Positions 18,507 through 27,983 are shown, counted from the first letter of the stretch. The stretch is DNA of 64,000 nucleotides from Leuconostoc lactis (GCF_007954625.1 NZ_CP042420.1:124001-188000), one strand, 5' to 3'. Made by a program: numbers and translations. The notes: generated by a model not told the origin, from the letters alone.

Positions 18507-18541
18507 CAAAAAAAATGGACACGCCCTAGCGTTTCCATTTA
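18507..18541 (-). terminator. terminator after recA
   Basis: Minus strand stem with arms 18529-18539 and 18514-18524 (one internal mismatch), loop of 4, and a T run of about 8. It separates recA from phoP. Confidence 0.85.
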
Positions 18542-18554
18542 TTCTTTACAGGAT

Positions 18555-19700
18555 TTATACAATTGGTTCGTCCGTTAAATCATCATCTTCATCAGCGACC
18601 AATGTCAATGTTTCTGGGGCTTCAATTACCTCATCATCAGTCTCTTCTACTAACAACTCGCCATCACCAATGCCAAAGGCGTTACGGACTTTAGCATAGA
18701 TTTCTTGACGCATCGCAGCATTTTCTGGTGCATCCAAGAATTCTTTCGCTTTTTCACGACCTTGGCCAACTTTGACATCACCGTAATAGTAAAAGGCACC
18801 GGCTTTGCGGATAATTTCTTGTTCCGCACCGAGATCCAAAATTTCACCAGTTTGTGAAATGCCCTTTCCGTACATGATATCAACTTCAGCAACCTTAAAT
18901 GGTGGCGCCACCTTGTTCTTAACCACTTTGACTTTGGTTAAGTTTCCGGTCACATCTGTGCCATCTTTAATTTGGGTTGAACGACGAACTTCCAAACGGA
19001 TCGTTGAATAGAATTTCAACGCACGTCCACCCGGCGTCGTTTCTGGGTTACCAAACATGACACCGATCTTTTCACGAATTTGGTTGATAAAAATCGCAAC
19101 TGTACCAGTACGGTTCAATGTACCCGCCAGTTTACGCAAAGCTTGGCTCATCAAACGGGCTTGCAAGCCAACGTGTGAGTCGCCCATTTCCCCTTCGATT
19201 TCTGCACGTGGTACTAACGCTGCCACAGAATCCACAACGATGATATCCACTGCCCCAGATTGTACCAAAGCATCAGCAATTTCTAACCCTTGTTCCCCAG
19301 TATCTGGTTGTGACAAAAGCAATTCATCTTTTTTAACACCCAAAGCTTCAGCGTATTTCACATCCAAGGCATTTTCGGCATCAATATAGGCAGCTGTGCC
19401 ACCAGCTTTTTGCACTTCGGCAACAGCGTGTAAGGCCAACGTTGTTTTACCAGAAGATTCTGGTCCATAAATTTCAATAATACGTCCCTTAGGATAGCCA
19501 CCAACGCCTAAAGCAACATCTAGCTTAACTGATCCTGAAGGATAAGTCTCAACTTGTGTCAGCGCATTATCCCCTAACAGCATGATTGATCCCTTACCGA
19601 AATTTTTTTCGATACGCTTTAAAGCCTCATCAAGTGCCGCCTTACGGCCGCTTGCTTGACTGTCTTTATCGTCTTTTTTAGTCGTCTTTTTTGTGACCAT
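18555..19700 (-). CDS. recA: recombinase RecA
   Basis: Strand-exchange recombinase and SOS co-protease, 381 residues. It has Walker [10 protein letters not shown], the core QANALDV-type stretch, the L1/L2 loop region with [17 protein letters not shown], and an acidic C-terminal tail rich in Asp and Glu. A Lys/Asp-rich N-terminal extension of about 20 residues precedes the domain. It is monocistronic, with its own LexA box, promoter and terminator. In many lactobacilli cinA lies between pgsA and recA; here it is absent. Confidence 0.97.
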   Translation of the reverse strand: MVTKKTTKKDDKDSQASGRKAALDEALKRIEKNFGKGSIMLLGDNALTQVETYPSGSVKLDVALGVGGYPKGRIIEIYGPESSGKTTLALHAVAEVQKAGGTAAYIDAENALDVKYAEALGVKKDELLLSQPDTGEQGLEIADALVQSGAVDIIVVDSVAALVPRAEIEGEMGDSHVGLQARLMSQALRKLAGTLNRTGTVAIFINQIREKIGVMFGNPETTPGGRALKFYSTIRLEVRRSTQIKDGTDVTGNLTKVKVVKNKVAPPFKVAEVDIMYGKGISQTGEILDLGAEQEIIRKAGAFYYYGDVKVGQGREKAKEFLDAPENAAMRQEIYAKVRNAFGIGDGELLVEETDDEVIEAPETLTLVADEDDDLTDEPIV

Positions 19701-19731
19701 TTTTAGCTAACTCCTTTTATCTTACCTCAAT

Positions 19732-19760
19732 AGTGTACCTGTTTCTAAACGTAAAAGCAA
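19732..19760 (-). promoter_or_regulatory. recA promoter
   Basis: Minus strand TTGCTT (19755-19760), 17-base spacer, TACACT (19732-19737), with AAAGGAG ribosome site downstream. Confidence 0.65.
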
Positions 19761-19768
19761 GCATTTAA

Positions 19769-19782
19769 CGAACAATTGTTCG
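19769..19782 (-). promoter_or_regulatory. LexA (SOS) box of recA
   Basis: CGAACAATTGTTCG is a perfect palindrome fitting the Firmicutes LexA consensus CGAAC-N4-GTTCG. It lies 8 bases upstream of the recA -35 box. Confidence 0.88.
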
Positions 19783-19810
19783 ACAGCGTTCGTACCTTAT
19801 TTGATGATAC

Positions 19811-19834
19811 GAAAAAAGCGCTTATCGCGCTTTT
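19811..19834 (-). terminator. terminator at the end of pgsA
   Basis: Stem AAAAAGCGC / GCGCTTTTT with a 5-base loop and T run on the minus strand, touching the pgsA stop codon. Confidence 0.85.
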
Positions 19835-20415
19835 TATAGACCGTCGGAAAAGACTACTCGGTTCTGCCAGAAATAGTCAATGCCTGAATAAATTGTAAAG
19901 ATAACCGCAATCCACAATAAGATTTCACCAATGGGCAACCCAATTGCAGTAAATGGGACATCTTTGAGATATAAAAAGAAAATCGCAAACATTTGCGAGA
20001 AAGTCTTAATTTTACCCGGCATCTGTGCCGCTAAGACTTTACCATTATTTTCTACAATTAAGGTACGTAAACCAGTAACGGCTAGTTCCCGAATCACAAT
20101 CACAGCTGTCATCCAAGCTGGTACCACGTTGAACCCAGTCAAAAAGATCAAGGCTGTCATGACCAACAACTTATCGGCCAACGGATCGGCAAACTTACCA
20201 AAATTCGTCACCAGATGTTGGCGACGGGCAATTTGACCATCCAAAAAATCCGTGATTGATGCTACCGCAAACACAATGGCAGCAAGCAACCAATTGAGTG
20301 GCAACATCACACCTGTCACGTCAAGTGATTGCCACGCATAAGGTACCGATAATAATAGGATAAAAACAGGAATAAGAATAATACGAAAAACAGTGAGTTG
20401 ATTTGGCAGATTCAT
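19834..20415 (-). CDS. pgsA: CDP-diacylglycerol-glycerol-3-phosphate 3-phosphatidyltransferase
   Basis: Makes phosphatidylglycerol-phosphate, the committed step to phosphatidylglycerol and cardiolipin. The 193-residue membrane protein holds the CDP-alcohol phosphatidyltransferase motif with DG, AR, G and two Asp residues in order at about residues 63-88. It has several hydrophobic helices. The gene follows rodZ by 9 bases, with an AAGGGG ribosome site. cls lies in the same gene run, so two steps of the same lipid pathway are close together. Confidence 0.95.
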   Translation of the reverse strand: MNLPNQLTVFRIILIPVFILLLSVPYAWQSLDVTGVMLPLNWLLAAIVFAVASITDFLDGQIARRQHLVTNFGKFADPLADKLLVMTALIFLTGFNVVPAWMTAVIVIRELAVTGLRTLIVENNGKVLAAQMPGKIKTFSQMFAIFFLYLKDVPFTAIGLPIGEILLWIAVIFTIYSGIDYFWQNRVVFSDGL

Positions 20416-20424
20416 AATGGCCCC

Positions 20425-21303
20425 TTATTTATTGAGATTGAACAAAACGTTCCAAAACGGCGTTGCCGTTCCGATAACTGTTACCTTTTGATCATCAAAG
20501 GTCATCGTTGCATTGGCAACATTGGTGAATTGAACATTCACCGCGTTAGTACCAGCAGGCACATCAATCGTTTTATCGGCCTTGACCAGTTCATTTAACA
20601 ACACAGTTGTCCCAACTGTCACTTTCACGTTGGTCCCAACACCCTGTGCTGAAACTTTAATCGTGTGTTGCTTATCGGCTTGCCCCGATAGGTTATAAAT
20701 CGTTGTTTGCAACGCCGTATTCTGTTCTGGCGTACCAAGTGTCACCTTAGGTTCTGGCTTCTTTTCTTCAGGCTTTTTTGATGACGACGCAGCGCTAGAA
20801 GCATCACTGCTACTGCTACTTGGTATCGTTGAAGTCGATACTGACACATTGCCACTATCACTATTTTGTTGGTCATTATTACCAAGATGCGTCATAGCAA
20901 ACCAAACCGCAACGAGGCCAACTAAAATAAAAATAGCCAACCAAACCTTTGGTAACATGTCAGAAAATTTTGAACGCGGTGACGGATTAGGATTTGTCCC
21001 CGCACGCACTACCCCATCATTATCACGATGAGCCCGACTCAAGTCACGACTTCTCGAGATTGAAGGTGGCGTTGTTTCCCCTAGCAACGTCTCTGGATTT
21101 AAGCCCACTGCAATCGCATATTGGCGAATAAAGGCGCGCACATAAAAATCCCCAGGCAAAATGCTTAGGTTATTATTTTCAATGGCCTCCAGATAACGTG
21201 CTTGAATCTTAGTTGCTGCTTGCACGTCTTCTAAAGATAAATTTTTCGCCAGACGCGCAGCTTTTAACTGTTCGCCTATTTGATTCGTCAAAGTTTCACT
21301 CAT
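20425..21303 (-). CDS. rodZ: RodZ-like helix-turn-helix membrane protein
   Basis: Cytoskeleton-associated protein that links MreB to the membrane. The 292 residues comprise an N-terminal HTH_25 domain (about 8-75), a basic juxtamembrane region, a single transmembrane helix (about 118-138), a low-complexity Ser-rich linker, and an extracytoplasmic beta-rich RodZ C-terminal domain (about 190-290). Database names for this type include YmfM. It lies 13 bases after yfmH, in the order yfmF-yfmH-rodZ-pgsA known in many Firmicutes. Confidence 0.9.
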   Translation of the reverse strand: MSETLTNQIGEQLKAARLAKNLSLEDVQAATKIQARYLEAIENNNLSILPGDFYVRAFIRQYAIAVGLNPETLLGETTPPSISRSRDLSRAHRDNDGVVRAGTNPNPSPRSKFSDMLPKVWLAIFILVGLVAVWFAMTHLGNNDQQNSDSGNVSVSTSTIPSSSSSDASSAASSSKKPEEKKPEPKVTLGTPEQNTALQTTIYNLSGQADKQHTIKVSAQGVGTNVKVTVGTTVLLNELVKADKTIDVPAGTNAVNVQFTNVANATMTFDDQKVTVIGTATPFWNVLFNLNK

Positions 21304-21316
21304 AATTTGTCCAATG

Positions 21317-22588
21317 TTATTTTTTCAGAACAAAACGTTGTAAAGTCGCGTTCTGATATATTTTTTCAGCACTATCTAGTATATCACTATATGTTAAGTC
21401 TTGTAAAAGCATCACCTTATCAAATAAGTTTGTCCCAAATAACACATCATCCCCCCGTAAAGCGATACTTTCTAATGCATTTAAACGTTGGATGCCCTCT
21501 CCAAGTGTCGCACGGCGTAACGATTCAAACGCCGATTCGCCATGTGCCAAAATGGTTTTATATTGCGCAATTTGTGACTGAATAGCAGTCGTTAGTGCGT
21601 CATATTCAGTTGTTTCCGCAAAGAAACTCACAAATTGATACGCATGCATCAAATCAAATGATGTCTCAAACTCCGTATCGATAATACCTTTATTATACAG
21701 GTTTTGATACCAGTCTGTCTGCTCTCCAAACAAAATATCCGCCAAGATATCAGCTGCTAGCGTTAATTTGGTTGCCGCTTCACCCGTCACATCAAGTTTT
21801 GGTAACCGAATACCTAATGCAATTTTTGGCCGCGATACATCAAACTTTTGAATCGCTTCCTTTTTTGTTGGCTCAGGGATTGCTGGCTCGAATCGACGGA
21901 CGTTGACTGCTTCAATCGCCTTTGTGGCCTGATTGGCCGTCACCAGTGCCAGCACTTCATCTGGATCAAAATGACCAACCACCTGCAAAGTCATTTGATT
22001 GGGTTGATAAAAGGCTCGATGAATTTGGTACAGCAGTTCCGGTGTAATTTGTGCAATGGAGGCTTTTGTCCCCGCAATATCTTCGGCAATTGGCGCACCC
22101 GGATACAAGAGTTCCAGCAAGCCCATATAAATGGCCCAGTTGGCATCATCATCATACATCTGAATTTCTTGACCGATAATGCCCTGTTCTTTGGCCACCG
22201 TTTGTGCACTAAAGTAAGGTGTTTGCACAAAATCAAGCAAATGCGCAAGGGCTGGCAAAACGTTTTGCGTCGTTGAAAACAGATAACTCGTTTGATACGG
22301 GTTCGTAAACGCGTTGGCATCCGCACCTAATTCACCAAACCGCGTAAAGGCATCCCCATCAGCCTTCTCAAAAAGTTTGTGTTCAAGAAAGTGGGCTGTC
22401 CCAGCTGGAATTGTAATCGGTGCTTCATCATTGATTTGAAATTGGCGTGCCAATGACCCAAATGGTGTCGTTAATACCGCAAATGTTTTATGATAATTTG
22501 GCTTTGGTACCATAACCACAGTTAGCCCGTTAGGTAACTCGGTCGTTAAAACTGTTTCTTTTAATTTTGGATATGTCTTTTCTATCAT
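21317..22588 (-). CDS. yfmH: M16 family metallopeptidase, active-type (YfmH)
   Basis: A 423-residue protein of the insulinase/pitrilysin (M16) family. The zinc-binding motif HXXEH is present as HFLEH, with the distal glutamate expected about 75 residues later, so this member should be catalytic. The start at 22588 overlaps the yfmF stop by 4 bases and has GAGGCGG just upstream; the longer open frame is inside yfmF. Databases connect YfmF/YfmH with EF-P 5-aminopentanol modification. The peptide substrate is not known. Confidence 0.9.
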   Translation of the reverse strand: MIEKTYPKLKETVLTTELPNGLTVVMVPKPNYHKTFAVLTTPFGSLARQFQINDEAPITIPAGTAHFLEHKLFEKADGDAFTRFGELGADANAFTNPYQTSYLFSTTQNVLPALAHLLDFVQTPYFSAQTVAKEQGIIGQEIQMYDDDANWAIYMGLLELLYPGAPIAEDIAGTKASIAQITPELLYQIHRAFYQPNQMTLQVVGHFDPDEVLALVTANQATKAIEAVNVRRFEPAIPEPTKKEAIQKFDVSRPKIALGIRLPKLDVTGEAATKLTLAADILADILFGEQTDWYQNLYNKGIIDTEFETSFDLMHAYQFVSFFAETTEYDALTTAIQSQIAQYKTILAHGESAFESLRRATLGEGIQRLNALESIALRGDDVLFGTNLFDKVMLLQDLTYSDILDSAEKIYQNATLQRFVLKK

Positions 22589-23853
22589 GCATCCGCCTCT
22601 GGCATCAATGTAAATCTTCCTTGTAAAATCACTTGGTCGGCCAATGCACTCACTTGCGCTGGTGTTACCGCTTGAATAGCCGCTACCCACTCCGCTGTGC
22701 TGGTCTCACGTTGTGTTAACAATCGAGAAAAGACAAGTTCAATTTCACTATTAGGTGAATCTTGTTGACTTAAATAATCGTTAATTAAGCTCGTTTTAAT
22801 CGCATCAAAGATTTCGTCACTAAATTCACCCGCTTGAATCGCTTGCAATTCGGCTTGAATCATGCGATCCGTCTGTGCGACCTTATCCGCATCTAAACCT
22901 GCTGCCACTGTCATAAAGCCAGTATCATGCTGCCAACGTGAGTAGATACTATAAGCCAACGAGGCTTTTTCCCGAATATTGGTAAACAACTTAGATAACG
23001 CTGAACCACCAAATAAAGCGTTGAGCACTAAGGCTGTAAAGCGCTTTGGATCATCTGGTGGCAAACTCAACTGATAAGATAGCGTCAGGATGGCCTGATT
23101 AATATCTAATTGTGCTTCCGACAATTCAACGGTAGCTGGTCGTAGGCCTTGACGATAAAATGGCTGTAATACCATTTCACGGCGCGCTTGTAGTGGCCAT
23201 TTTGCTAATTCAGCCACCACACGCTCAGCGTCAATATCACCGTACACAACAATATTGACTGAATCATTGGCAATCATCTGTTGATACGTCGCCAAAACGT
23301 CAGTCGCCGTTAACTGTTCAACATCACGCACTTGACCAGAAGATGGTAACCGCATGGCCGGCGCACTATAGGTCAGTTCTCGCAGTTTCAACATAGCATA
23401 GCGGCGCTTATCATCAGGTAGACTTGCTAATTCGTTGATCAAACTTTGACGTTCTTTATCAAACGTCGCTTGATCAAACTGATCCCCCGTCACCAGCGGT
23501 TCAAAAATCATATCCCGTAAAAAAGCAAAAGCATCCCCAAGGAGATGTTCTGCATGGTCAATATAAGTGGGCGCAGGCAATTGTAAATGGTAACGCACAT
23601 GGTGTGTTTGGCCAAAACGCACCACATCTGTTTGAAACTGAGCACCATACAAATCAATCGTTTTTTGCGCAACGGCTTGTTGGTCGGGATACTTTTGCGA
23701 ACTGACAGCGGTCAAGTAAGACAATAATGCCCGCGCCGAAATGGTATGCGTCAGTAACGGCGCCGCAAAATCGACAGCAATGTGTAGGGTTTTAAATTGT
23801 GTTGTTGGGTGAACAACAAGTGTCACACCAGGCTTAAGTTGTATTTTTTTCAT
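22585..23853 (-). CDS. yfmF: M16 family peptidase-like protein, non-catalytic type (YfmF)
   Basis: Partner of YfmH, 422 residues. It has the M16 fold, but the HXXEH motif is not present at the expected place, so it probably serves as the inactive subunit of a heterodimer. The start at 23853 overlaps the cls stop by 4 bases (ATGA); there is no good ribosome site, so translation is probably coupled to cls. The extra 16 upstream codons in the open frame lie inside cls. Confidence 0.88.
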   Translation of the reverse strand: MKKIQLKPGVTLVVHPTTQFKTLHIAVDFAAPLLTHTISARALLSYLTAVSSQKYPDQQAVAQKTIDLYGAQFQTDVVRFGQTHHVRYHLQLPAPTYIDHAEHLLGDAFAFLRDMIFEPLVTGDQFDQATFDKERQSLINELASLPDDKRRYAMLKLRELTYSAPAMRLPSSGQVRDVEQLTATDVLATYQQMIANDSVNIVVYGDIDAERVVAELAKWPLQARREMVLQPFYRQGLRPATVELSEAQLDINQAILTLSYQLSLPPDDPKRFTALVLNALFGGSALSKLFTNIREKASLAYSIYSRWQHDTGFMTVAAGLDADKVAQTDRMIQAELQAIQAGEFSDEIFDAIKTSLINDYLSQQDSPNSEIELVFSRLLTQRETSTAEWVAAIQAVTPAQVSALADQVILQGRFTLMPEADA

Positions 23854-25304
23854 AGTATTGGTGAGAAGAGTCGGCTGAACTTTTGAATAAATTTCATCCA
23901 ATATGACTGATTCTCAAAATCCTCAATTGTCAATTTTTTTGACACTAAAATGTCTTGTTCAAACTGTTCTTCTAACTGTGTTGCAAACTCTGGATCATAG
24001 ACAAACGCATTGGCTTCAAAATTCAATGAGAATGACCGAATATCCATATTGGCTGACCCAACGGTGCCAATTTCATGATCGATGGTGACTGCCTTACTGT
24101 GTAAGAAACCAGCATCATAACGATACACTTCCGCTCCCATGGCAATTAATTCTTGTGCATAATACTGTGTTGCCCGATAAACGAACGGATGATCTGGCAT
24201 ATCCGGAATCATCAAACGCACCCGAACACCTGACATAATCGCGATTTCTAAGGTTTCTAGTACGGCTGAGTCCGGAATGAAATACGGTGTTTGAATCGTA
24301 ATTTCTGAACGAGCCGAAGCAAACATCCGCATAAAGCCTTGTTTAATTTGCTTTAAATCATTATCTGGCCCACTCGATACAATTTGAACCATCGCACGTC
24401 CGGACAATTCCTCAATTTCAGGAAAGTAGCCGGCAGTATCGACAAGTAATTCGTTTTCTTCAGCCGTGGCATTCCAATCCATCAAGAAACGACTTTGCAG
24501 TGATAAGACCGCATCACCATGAATCCGCAGATGCGTATCCCGCCAATGCCCAAACTTTTTAGAACGATCAACGTACTGGTCCCCAACGTTTAACCCACCG
24601 ATGTAACCGATTTTACCATCAATGATAGCAATCTTACGATGATTTCGGAAATTAAATCGCAAGGTCAAAAGCTGGAAGCGACGCATTAAGAATGGCGCTA
24701 CCACCCCACCTGCTTCACGCAAACGCTTATACATGTCACGATGTTGACCATGCGAACCAAATTGATCAAAAATCACATGCACGTCCACACCTTCGCGCGC
24801 TTTTTGCGTCAACAAATCGACTAATTGGTTCCCAATTTTATCATCATCAATCGTAAAGTACTCCAGATGGACATGATGCGTGGCCTGCCGAATGTCTTCA
24901 AACAACGCCTTAAATTTATCCGGTCCATTGGTAAAAATTTTAATCTTGTTACCACGCGTTAAGACTGACTCATCTGTGCGTAAAAACAAGTTCGCCAACT
25001 CAGTGGCTGAATCTGGAATCGGTAATAATTGCTCAATCGCTTCTAGCTGTCGCCGTTGGTTATCCGCGATTTGATCCAATCCAAGTTGTTCTTGTGTCCG
25101 TAAGCGAAATATCCGCTTATCAGAAATGCGACTGCCAACAAAGAAGAAAATGATAAACCCTAACACGGGTAACAGAATCAAGACTAATAACCACGCCCAG
25201 ATTGATGCAATATCACGTTGTTGACTAAAAACAGTAATAATCGCCCCAAATGTGTTGGCAACTAAAAGAATTAAAAGGATTATCCACAATGAATCTCCTA
25301 GCAT
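23850..25304 (-). CDS. cls: cardiolipin synthase
   Basis: Condenses two phosphatidylglycerols to cardiolipin. It has two N-terminal membrane helices and two phospholipase-D HKD motifs, HRKIAIIDG (about residue 220) and HSKAVTIDH (about 400). The start is uncertain. An ATG at 25304 has GAGG six bases upstream (484 residues). An upstream ATG at 25316 adds four residues. A TTG about 18 bases further in has AGGAG nearby. It begins the run cls-yfmF-yfmH-rodZ-pgsA. Confidence 0.93.
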   Translation of the reverse strand: MLGDSLWIILLILLVANTFGAIITVFSQQRDIASIWAWLLVLILLPVLGFIIFFFVGSRISDKRIFRLRTQEQLGLDQIADNQRRQLEAIEQLLPIPDSATELANLFLRTDESVLTRGNKIKIFTNGPDKFKALFEDIRQATHHVHLEYFTIDDDKIGNQLVDLLTQKAREGVDVHVIFDQFGSHGQHRDMYKRLREAGGVVAPFLMRRFQLLTLRFNFRNHRKIAIIDGKIGYIGGLNVGDQYVDRSKKFGHWRDTHLRIHGDAVLSLQSRFLMDWNATAEENELLVDTAGYFPEIEELSGRAMVQIVSSGPDNDLKQIKQGFMRMFASARSEITIQTPYFIPDSAVLETLEIAIMSGVRVRLMIPDMPDHPFVYRATQYYAQELIAMGAEVYRYDAGFLHSKAVTIDHEIGTVGSANMDIRSFSLNFEANAFVYDPEFATQLEEQFEQDILVSKKLTIEDFENQSYWMKFIQKFSRLFSPIL

Positions 25305-25391
25305 CTCACACCTCATTATCTCTCTATAATAATAGTACTAGTTTAACATTTTTTACGGTAGTATGACAAAATTGATGCTGTCAATGGCCGC

Positions 25392-25426
25392 AAAAAAGCC
25401 AAAGTGATGTACCACTTTGGCTTTTT
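25392..25426 (-). terminator. terminator after the amino-acid ABC operon
   Basis: A 14-bp perfect stem around a 5-base loop, with T runs on both strands, just after the binding-protein gene ending at 25430. Confidence 0.9.
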
Positions 25427-25429
25427 AAC

Positions 25430-26284
25430 TTATTTTGAGAACCATTTATTTTCAATTTGCGTTAAGCGCCCATCTTTTTTAAAGGCTGCTAACGTTTGAT
25501 CGACTGCTTCTCGTAATTGATTATCGGACTTTCGGAAACCGACTGCCGTTTGATCAATTGGGAAATCACCAACAGTCACAGTGTAATCCTTTGGATTTGG
25601 TTGGTGGGCAACGTAATAACGCGCATAATCTTCATCAATTAACAGCCCATCAATGCGCCCAGCATTCAAATCATTGAACGCTTTGTCAAAGGTATCATAC
25701 CCAACCACCTGCTGGTCTTTCACGTATTGCTTAAGGACCTTTGGATACTTGTTAAAGCCTTCATCACCACTAGAAGCCGTTTGGTCGCCCAAGACTTTAT
25801 CCTTCATATCTGAGAAACGATTAATGTTATTTTTCTTAAGCGTTACCAGTACTTGAGTCGCCTTGTGGTAAGGCTTAGAAAAGGCCACCTGCTTTTCACG
25901 TGCTTTGATCACCGTATAGCCATTCCAGATCGCATCGATATTCCCAGTATTCAGCTCGGTTTCTTTCATCGACCAATCAATGGGCTGCCATTTGACTTTA
26001 ATGCCCATCGTTTTAAAGACTGCCGTCGCCAAATCAACATCAAACCCAACAATGTTCCCCTCTTTATCACGGAAACCCATTGGTACAAATGTATCATCCA
26101 ACCCAATCGTAATTTGTTTGGCTTTCTTGATACGTGCCCAGTCTGCCGTTTGGGTGGTTTGTTGTTCATTTTGCGCAGTTCGCTTCGCACCACTGCTTAA
26201 ACTCATCGCCGCCCAAATCACAACACCAACAAAGAGCAGCCCGACTAACGTATTGACAATAATTTTTTTCTTCATACTTACCAT
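25430..26284 (-). CDS. amino-acid ABC transporter substrate-binding protein, probable histidine
   Basis: Family 3 extracellular solute-binding protein, 284 residues. The N-terminal membrane segment (about 8-28) has no lipobox cysteine. It is followed by the usual GLDDTFVPMGF and GFDVDLATAV ligand-domain stretches. The start codon overlaps the ATPase gene stop by one base, with GGAGG 11 bases upstream. It is third in the operon behind the T-box leader, whose specifier reads CAC. Substrate is therefore inferred to be histidine, as for T-box-controlled HisXYZ-type transporters predicted in Lactobacillales. It is not proven by the protein itself. Confidence 0.88.
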   Translation of the reverse strand: MVSMKKKIIVNTLVGLLFVGVVIWAAMSLSSGAKRTAQNEQQTTQTADWARIKKAKQITIGLDDTFVPMGFRDKEGNIVGFDVDLATAVFKTMGIKVKWQPIDWSMKETELNTGNIDAIWNGYTVIKAREKQVAFSKPYHKATQVLVTLKKNNINRFSDMKDKVLGDQTASSGDEGFNKYPKVLKQYVKDQQVVGYDTFDKAFNDLNAGRIDGLLIDEDYARYYVAHQPNPKDYTVTVGDFPIDQTAVGFRKSDNQLREAVDQTLAAFKKDGRLTQIENKWFSK

Positions 26285-26922
26285 CAGCGACTGACCTCCG
26301 TTGCAAAATCAAACACGCGATCCGATACCATTTCTGCAAAAGGTTGATCGTGCGTAATAATCAACTGCGTCACACCTTGCGCTTTGAGCGTTTTCACGAC
26401 TTCCGCAACCTGCTTAGTTGACGCCTCATCTAAACCACTGGTTGGTTCATCATAGGCCAAAATTTTGGGATCCATTGCCAACGCCCGTGCAATCGCAACC
26501 CGCTGTTTTTGCCCACCCGATAGTTGGTAGGGATATAACGCTGCCTTATCAGCCATACCAAGCGTGGTTAACAACGCTGTCGCCTTGGCCTTAGCCGCAT
26601 CACGTGACAGCCGGCTTACGTTAATGGGCGCGAGCATAATATTTTCAATCACGGTGTAGTTTGGAAAAAGATTAAAATCTTGAAAGATCAAACCAACCTT
26701 CGCATCCGCACGCGTGCCGTCAATGGCTAGCTGTTCACCGTTGAGGCGTACTTCACCAGCATCGGCCGTTTCCAGACCAGCTAAAATTTTAATCAAGGTT
26801 GTTTTACCAATACCTGATGGGCCGACAATACTGAGTACTTCACCATCTGCTACCGATAAATCCAACGCTTTAAAAATTGTATTTGTGGTATATGTTTTCG
26901 TTAACTGTTTAATTTCTAACAT
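26284..26922 (-). CDS. amino-acid ABC transporter ATPase
   Basis: Nucleotide-binding subunit, 212 residues, shorter than the usual 240 or so of polar amino-acid transporters. It keeps Walker A GPSGIGKTT (about 34-42), signature LSGGQKQR and Walker B ILAYDEPTSGLD. The gene lies three bases after the permease. It drives uptake with the adjacent permease and binding protein. Confidence 0.93.
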   Translation of the reverse strand: MLEIKQLTKTYTTNTIFKALDLSVADGEVLSIVGPSGIGKTTLIKILAGLETADAGEVRLNGEQLAIDGTRADAKVGLIFQDFNLFPNYTVIENIMLAPINVSRLSRDAAKAKATALLTTLGMADKAALYPYQLSGGQKQRVAIARALAMDPKILAYDEPTSGLDEASTKQVAEVVKTLKAQGVTQLIITHDQPFAEMVSDRVFDFATEVSR

Positions 26923-26925
26923 CGC

Positions 26926-27567
26926 TTATCTCCAACTATTCAATCGCGTTTCACTACGGCGTAAGAGGACTGTCACAACGGCCGTCATCAGCAAATAAAT
27001 CAGCCCAACCAACAAATAAGGCACCAACGTCACATCACGGCTAGCCGCAATGTTTCCTGCTCGTAACAAGTCACCCAAACCGATGACATAAACTAATGAC
27101 GTATCTTTAACCAAATTAATCACTTCATTACCAAATGATGGCACGATAATTTTAATCACTTGTGGCAAGATAATCTTGAAAAATGTTTGGACGCGCGTAA
27201 AGCCTAATACTTTCGCAGCGTCATATTGGCCACGCGGAATTGCTTGCAACCCACCACGGAAAATTTCGGCGAGATAAGCTGCATAGTTGACGATAAAGGC
27301 AATCGCAGCAGCTTCAAAACGGGGAAAAGTAATGCCCATCATCCCCAAACCATAATAGACGAAAATCAGTTGCAACAGGAGCGGTGTCCCCCGCATCACC
27401 CAGATATAACCATTAATCAACCAGCGAATGGTAAAATAAGGTGATTTCATCCCCAATGCCACAATAATACCTAATGGCACCGACCCAATAATGGTAATAA
27501 AGAAAACCCCTAACGTCATTTTCAACCCTGACATTAAACTGGGCAAAATTTCTAACAAATAATTCAT
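26926..27567 (-). CDS. amino-acid ABC transporter permease
   Basis: HisMQ-type permease, 213 residues, with five or so hydrophobic segments, the GTPLLLQLIFVYYG stretch and the EAA loop around FRGGLQAIPRGQYDAAKVLG. A single permease gene implies a homodimer. It is first in the operon, with AAAGGAG upstream and the T-box leader in front. Confidence 0.93.
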   Translation of the reverse strand: MNYLLEILPSLMSGLKMTLGVFFITIIGSVPLGIIVALGMKSPYFTIRWLINGYIWVMRGTPLLLQLIFVYYGLGMMGITFPRFEAAAIAFIVNYAAYLAEIFRGGLQAIPRGQYDAAKVLGFTRVQTFFKIILPQVIKIIVPSFGNEVINLVKDTSLVYVIGLGDLLRAGNIAASRDVTLVPYLLVGLIYLLMTAVVTVLLRRSETRLNSWR

Positions 27568-27608
27568 CCTACTCTCCTTTGCGCGATATTGATTAACTTT
27601 AAGCGATT

Positions 27609-27644
27609 AAAAAAGTCCCCTTGCAAAATAACTTGCAAGAGGAC
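27609..27644 (-). terminator. second (proximal) T-box terminator
   Basis: Minus strand 12-bp stem (arms 27633-27644 and 27615-27626, one G-T pair), loop of 6, then six T. It is closest to the structural genes. Confidence 0.88.
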
Positions 27645-27651
27645 GCGTCAG

Positions 27652-27665
27652 CGTGGTGCCACCTC
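27652..27665 (-). promoter_or_regulatory. second T-box sequence
   Basis: Minus strand GAGGTGGCACCACG, matching the T-box core AGGTGGNACC. A hairpin with arms AATTTTGT / ACAAAATT precedes it, like a Stem III. Confidence 0.82.
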
Positions 27666-27723
27666 AGATTCTAATTTTGTTCACACAAAATTACTCCGTC
27701 AGTCTTTTGGTTTAATGGTTGCA

Positions 27724-27763
27724 AAAACGCCCTCTGAATACAGGTGTATTCAGAGGGCGTTTT
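27724..27763 (-). terminator. first (distal) T-box terminator
   Basis: A nearly perfect 18-19 bp palindromic stem ending in a T run on the minus strand, directly after the first T-box. Confidence 0.92.
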
Positions 27764-27778
27764 CCGCGGTGCCACCTC
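27764..27778 (-). promoter_or_regulatory. first T-box sequence
   Basis: Minus strand GAGGTGGCACCGCGG, a full match to the canonical T-box that pairs with the tRNA acceptor end. Confidence 0.93.
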
Positions 27779-27983
27779 TTATCGCAAAACCATCACTGGT
27801 AGTTGCCTCAATAAGTCAAAAGACTGTTTGCGATAACGGGCAAAACCGATATGACCTACTCGATTCAATCATACACTCACAGATGTGTTTCAACTAACAC
27901 CACTGTTTGCTCACACTACCCGCAAACTCCCTTAAAGTGATGCTAATCTACTCTTCCGCTCAACGTTTTTTAATATAAAGCTT

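Larger units (their letters stand above)
27600..27983 (-). ncRNA. T-box leader with one Stem I and two antiterminator/terminator modules
   Basis: Leader RNA of the amino-acid transporter operon. Stem I lies at about 27855-27945. Its upper arm pairs ATCAC with GTGGT, and the distal loop is closed by GTTTGC / GCAAAC. The specifier loop carries GAA-A-CAC-A, placing codon CAC (histidine) at 27885-27887. The first T-box and terminator follow, then a second T-box and terminator without a second full Stem I. Histidyl-tRNA without amino acid should stabilise antitermination. The CAC assignment follows the usual position after GAA with a purine after the codon. Confidence 0.85.
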
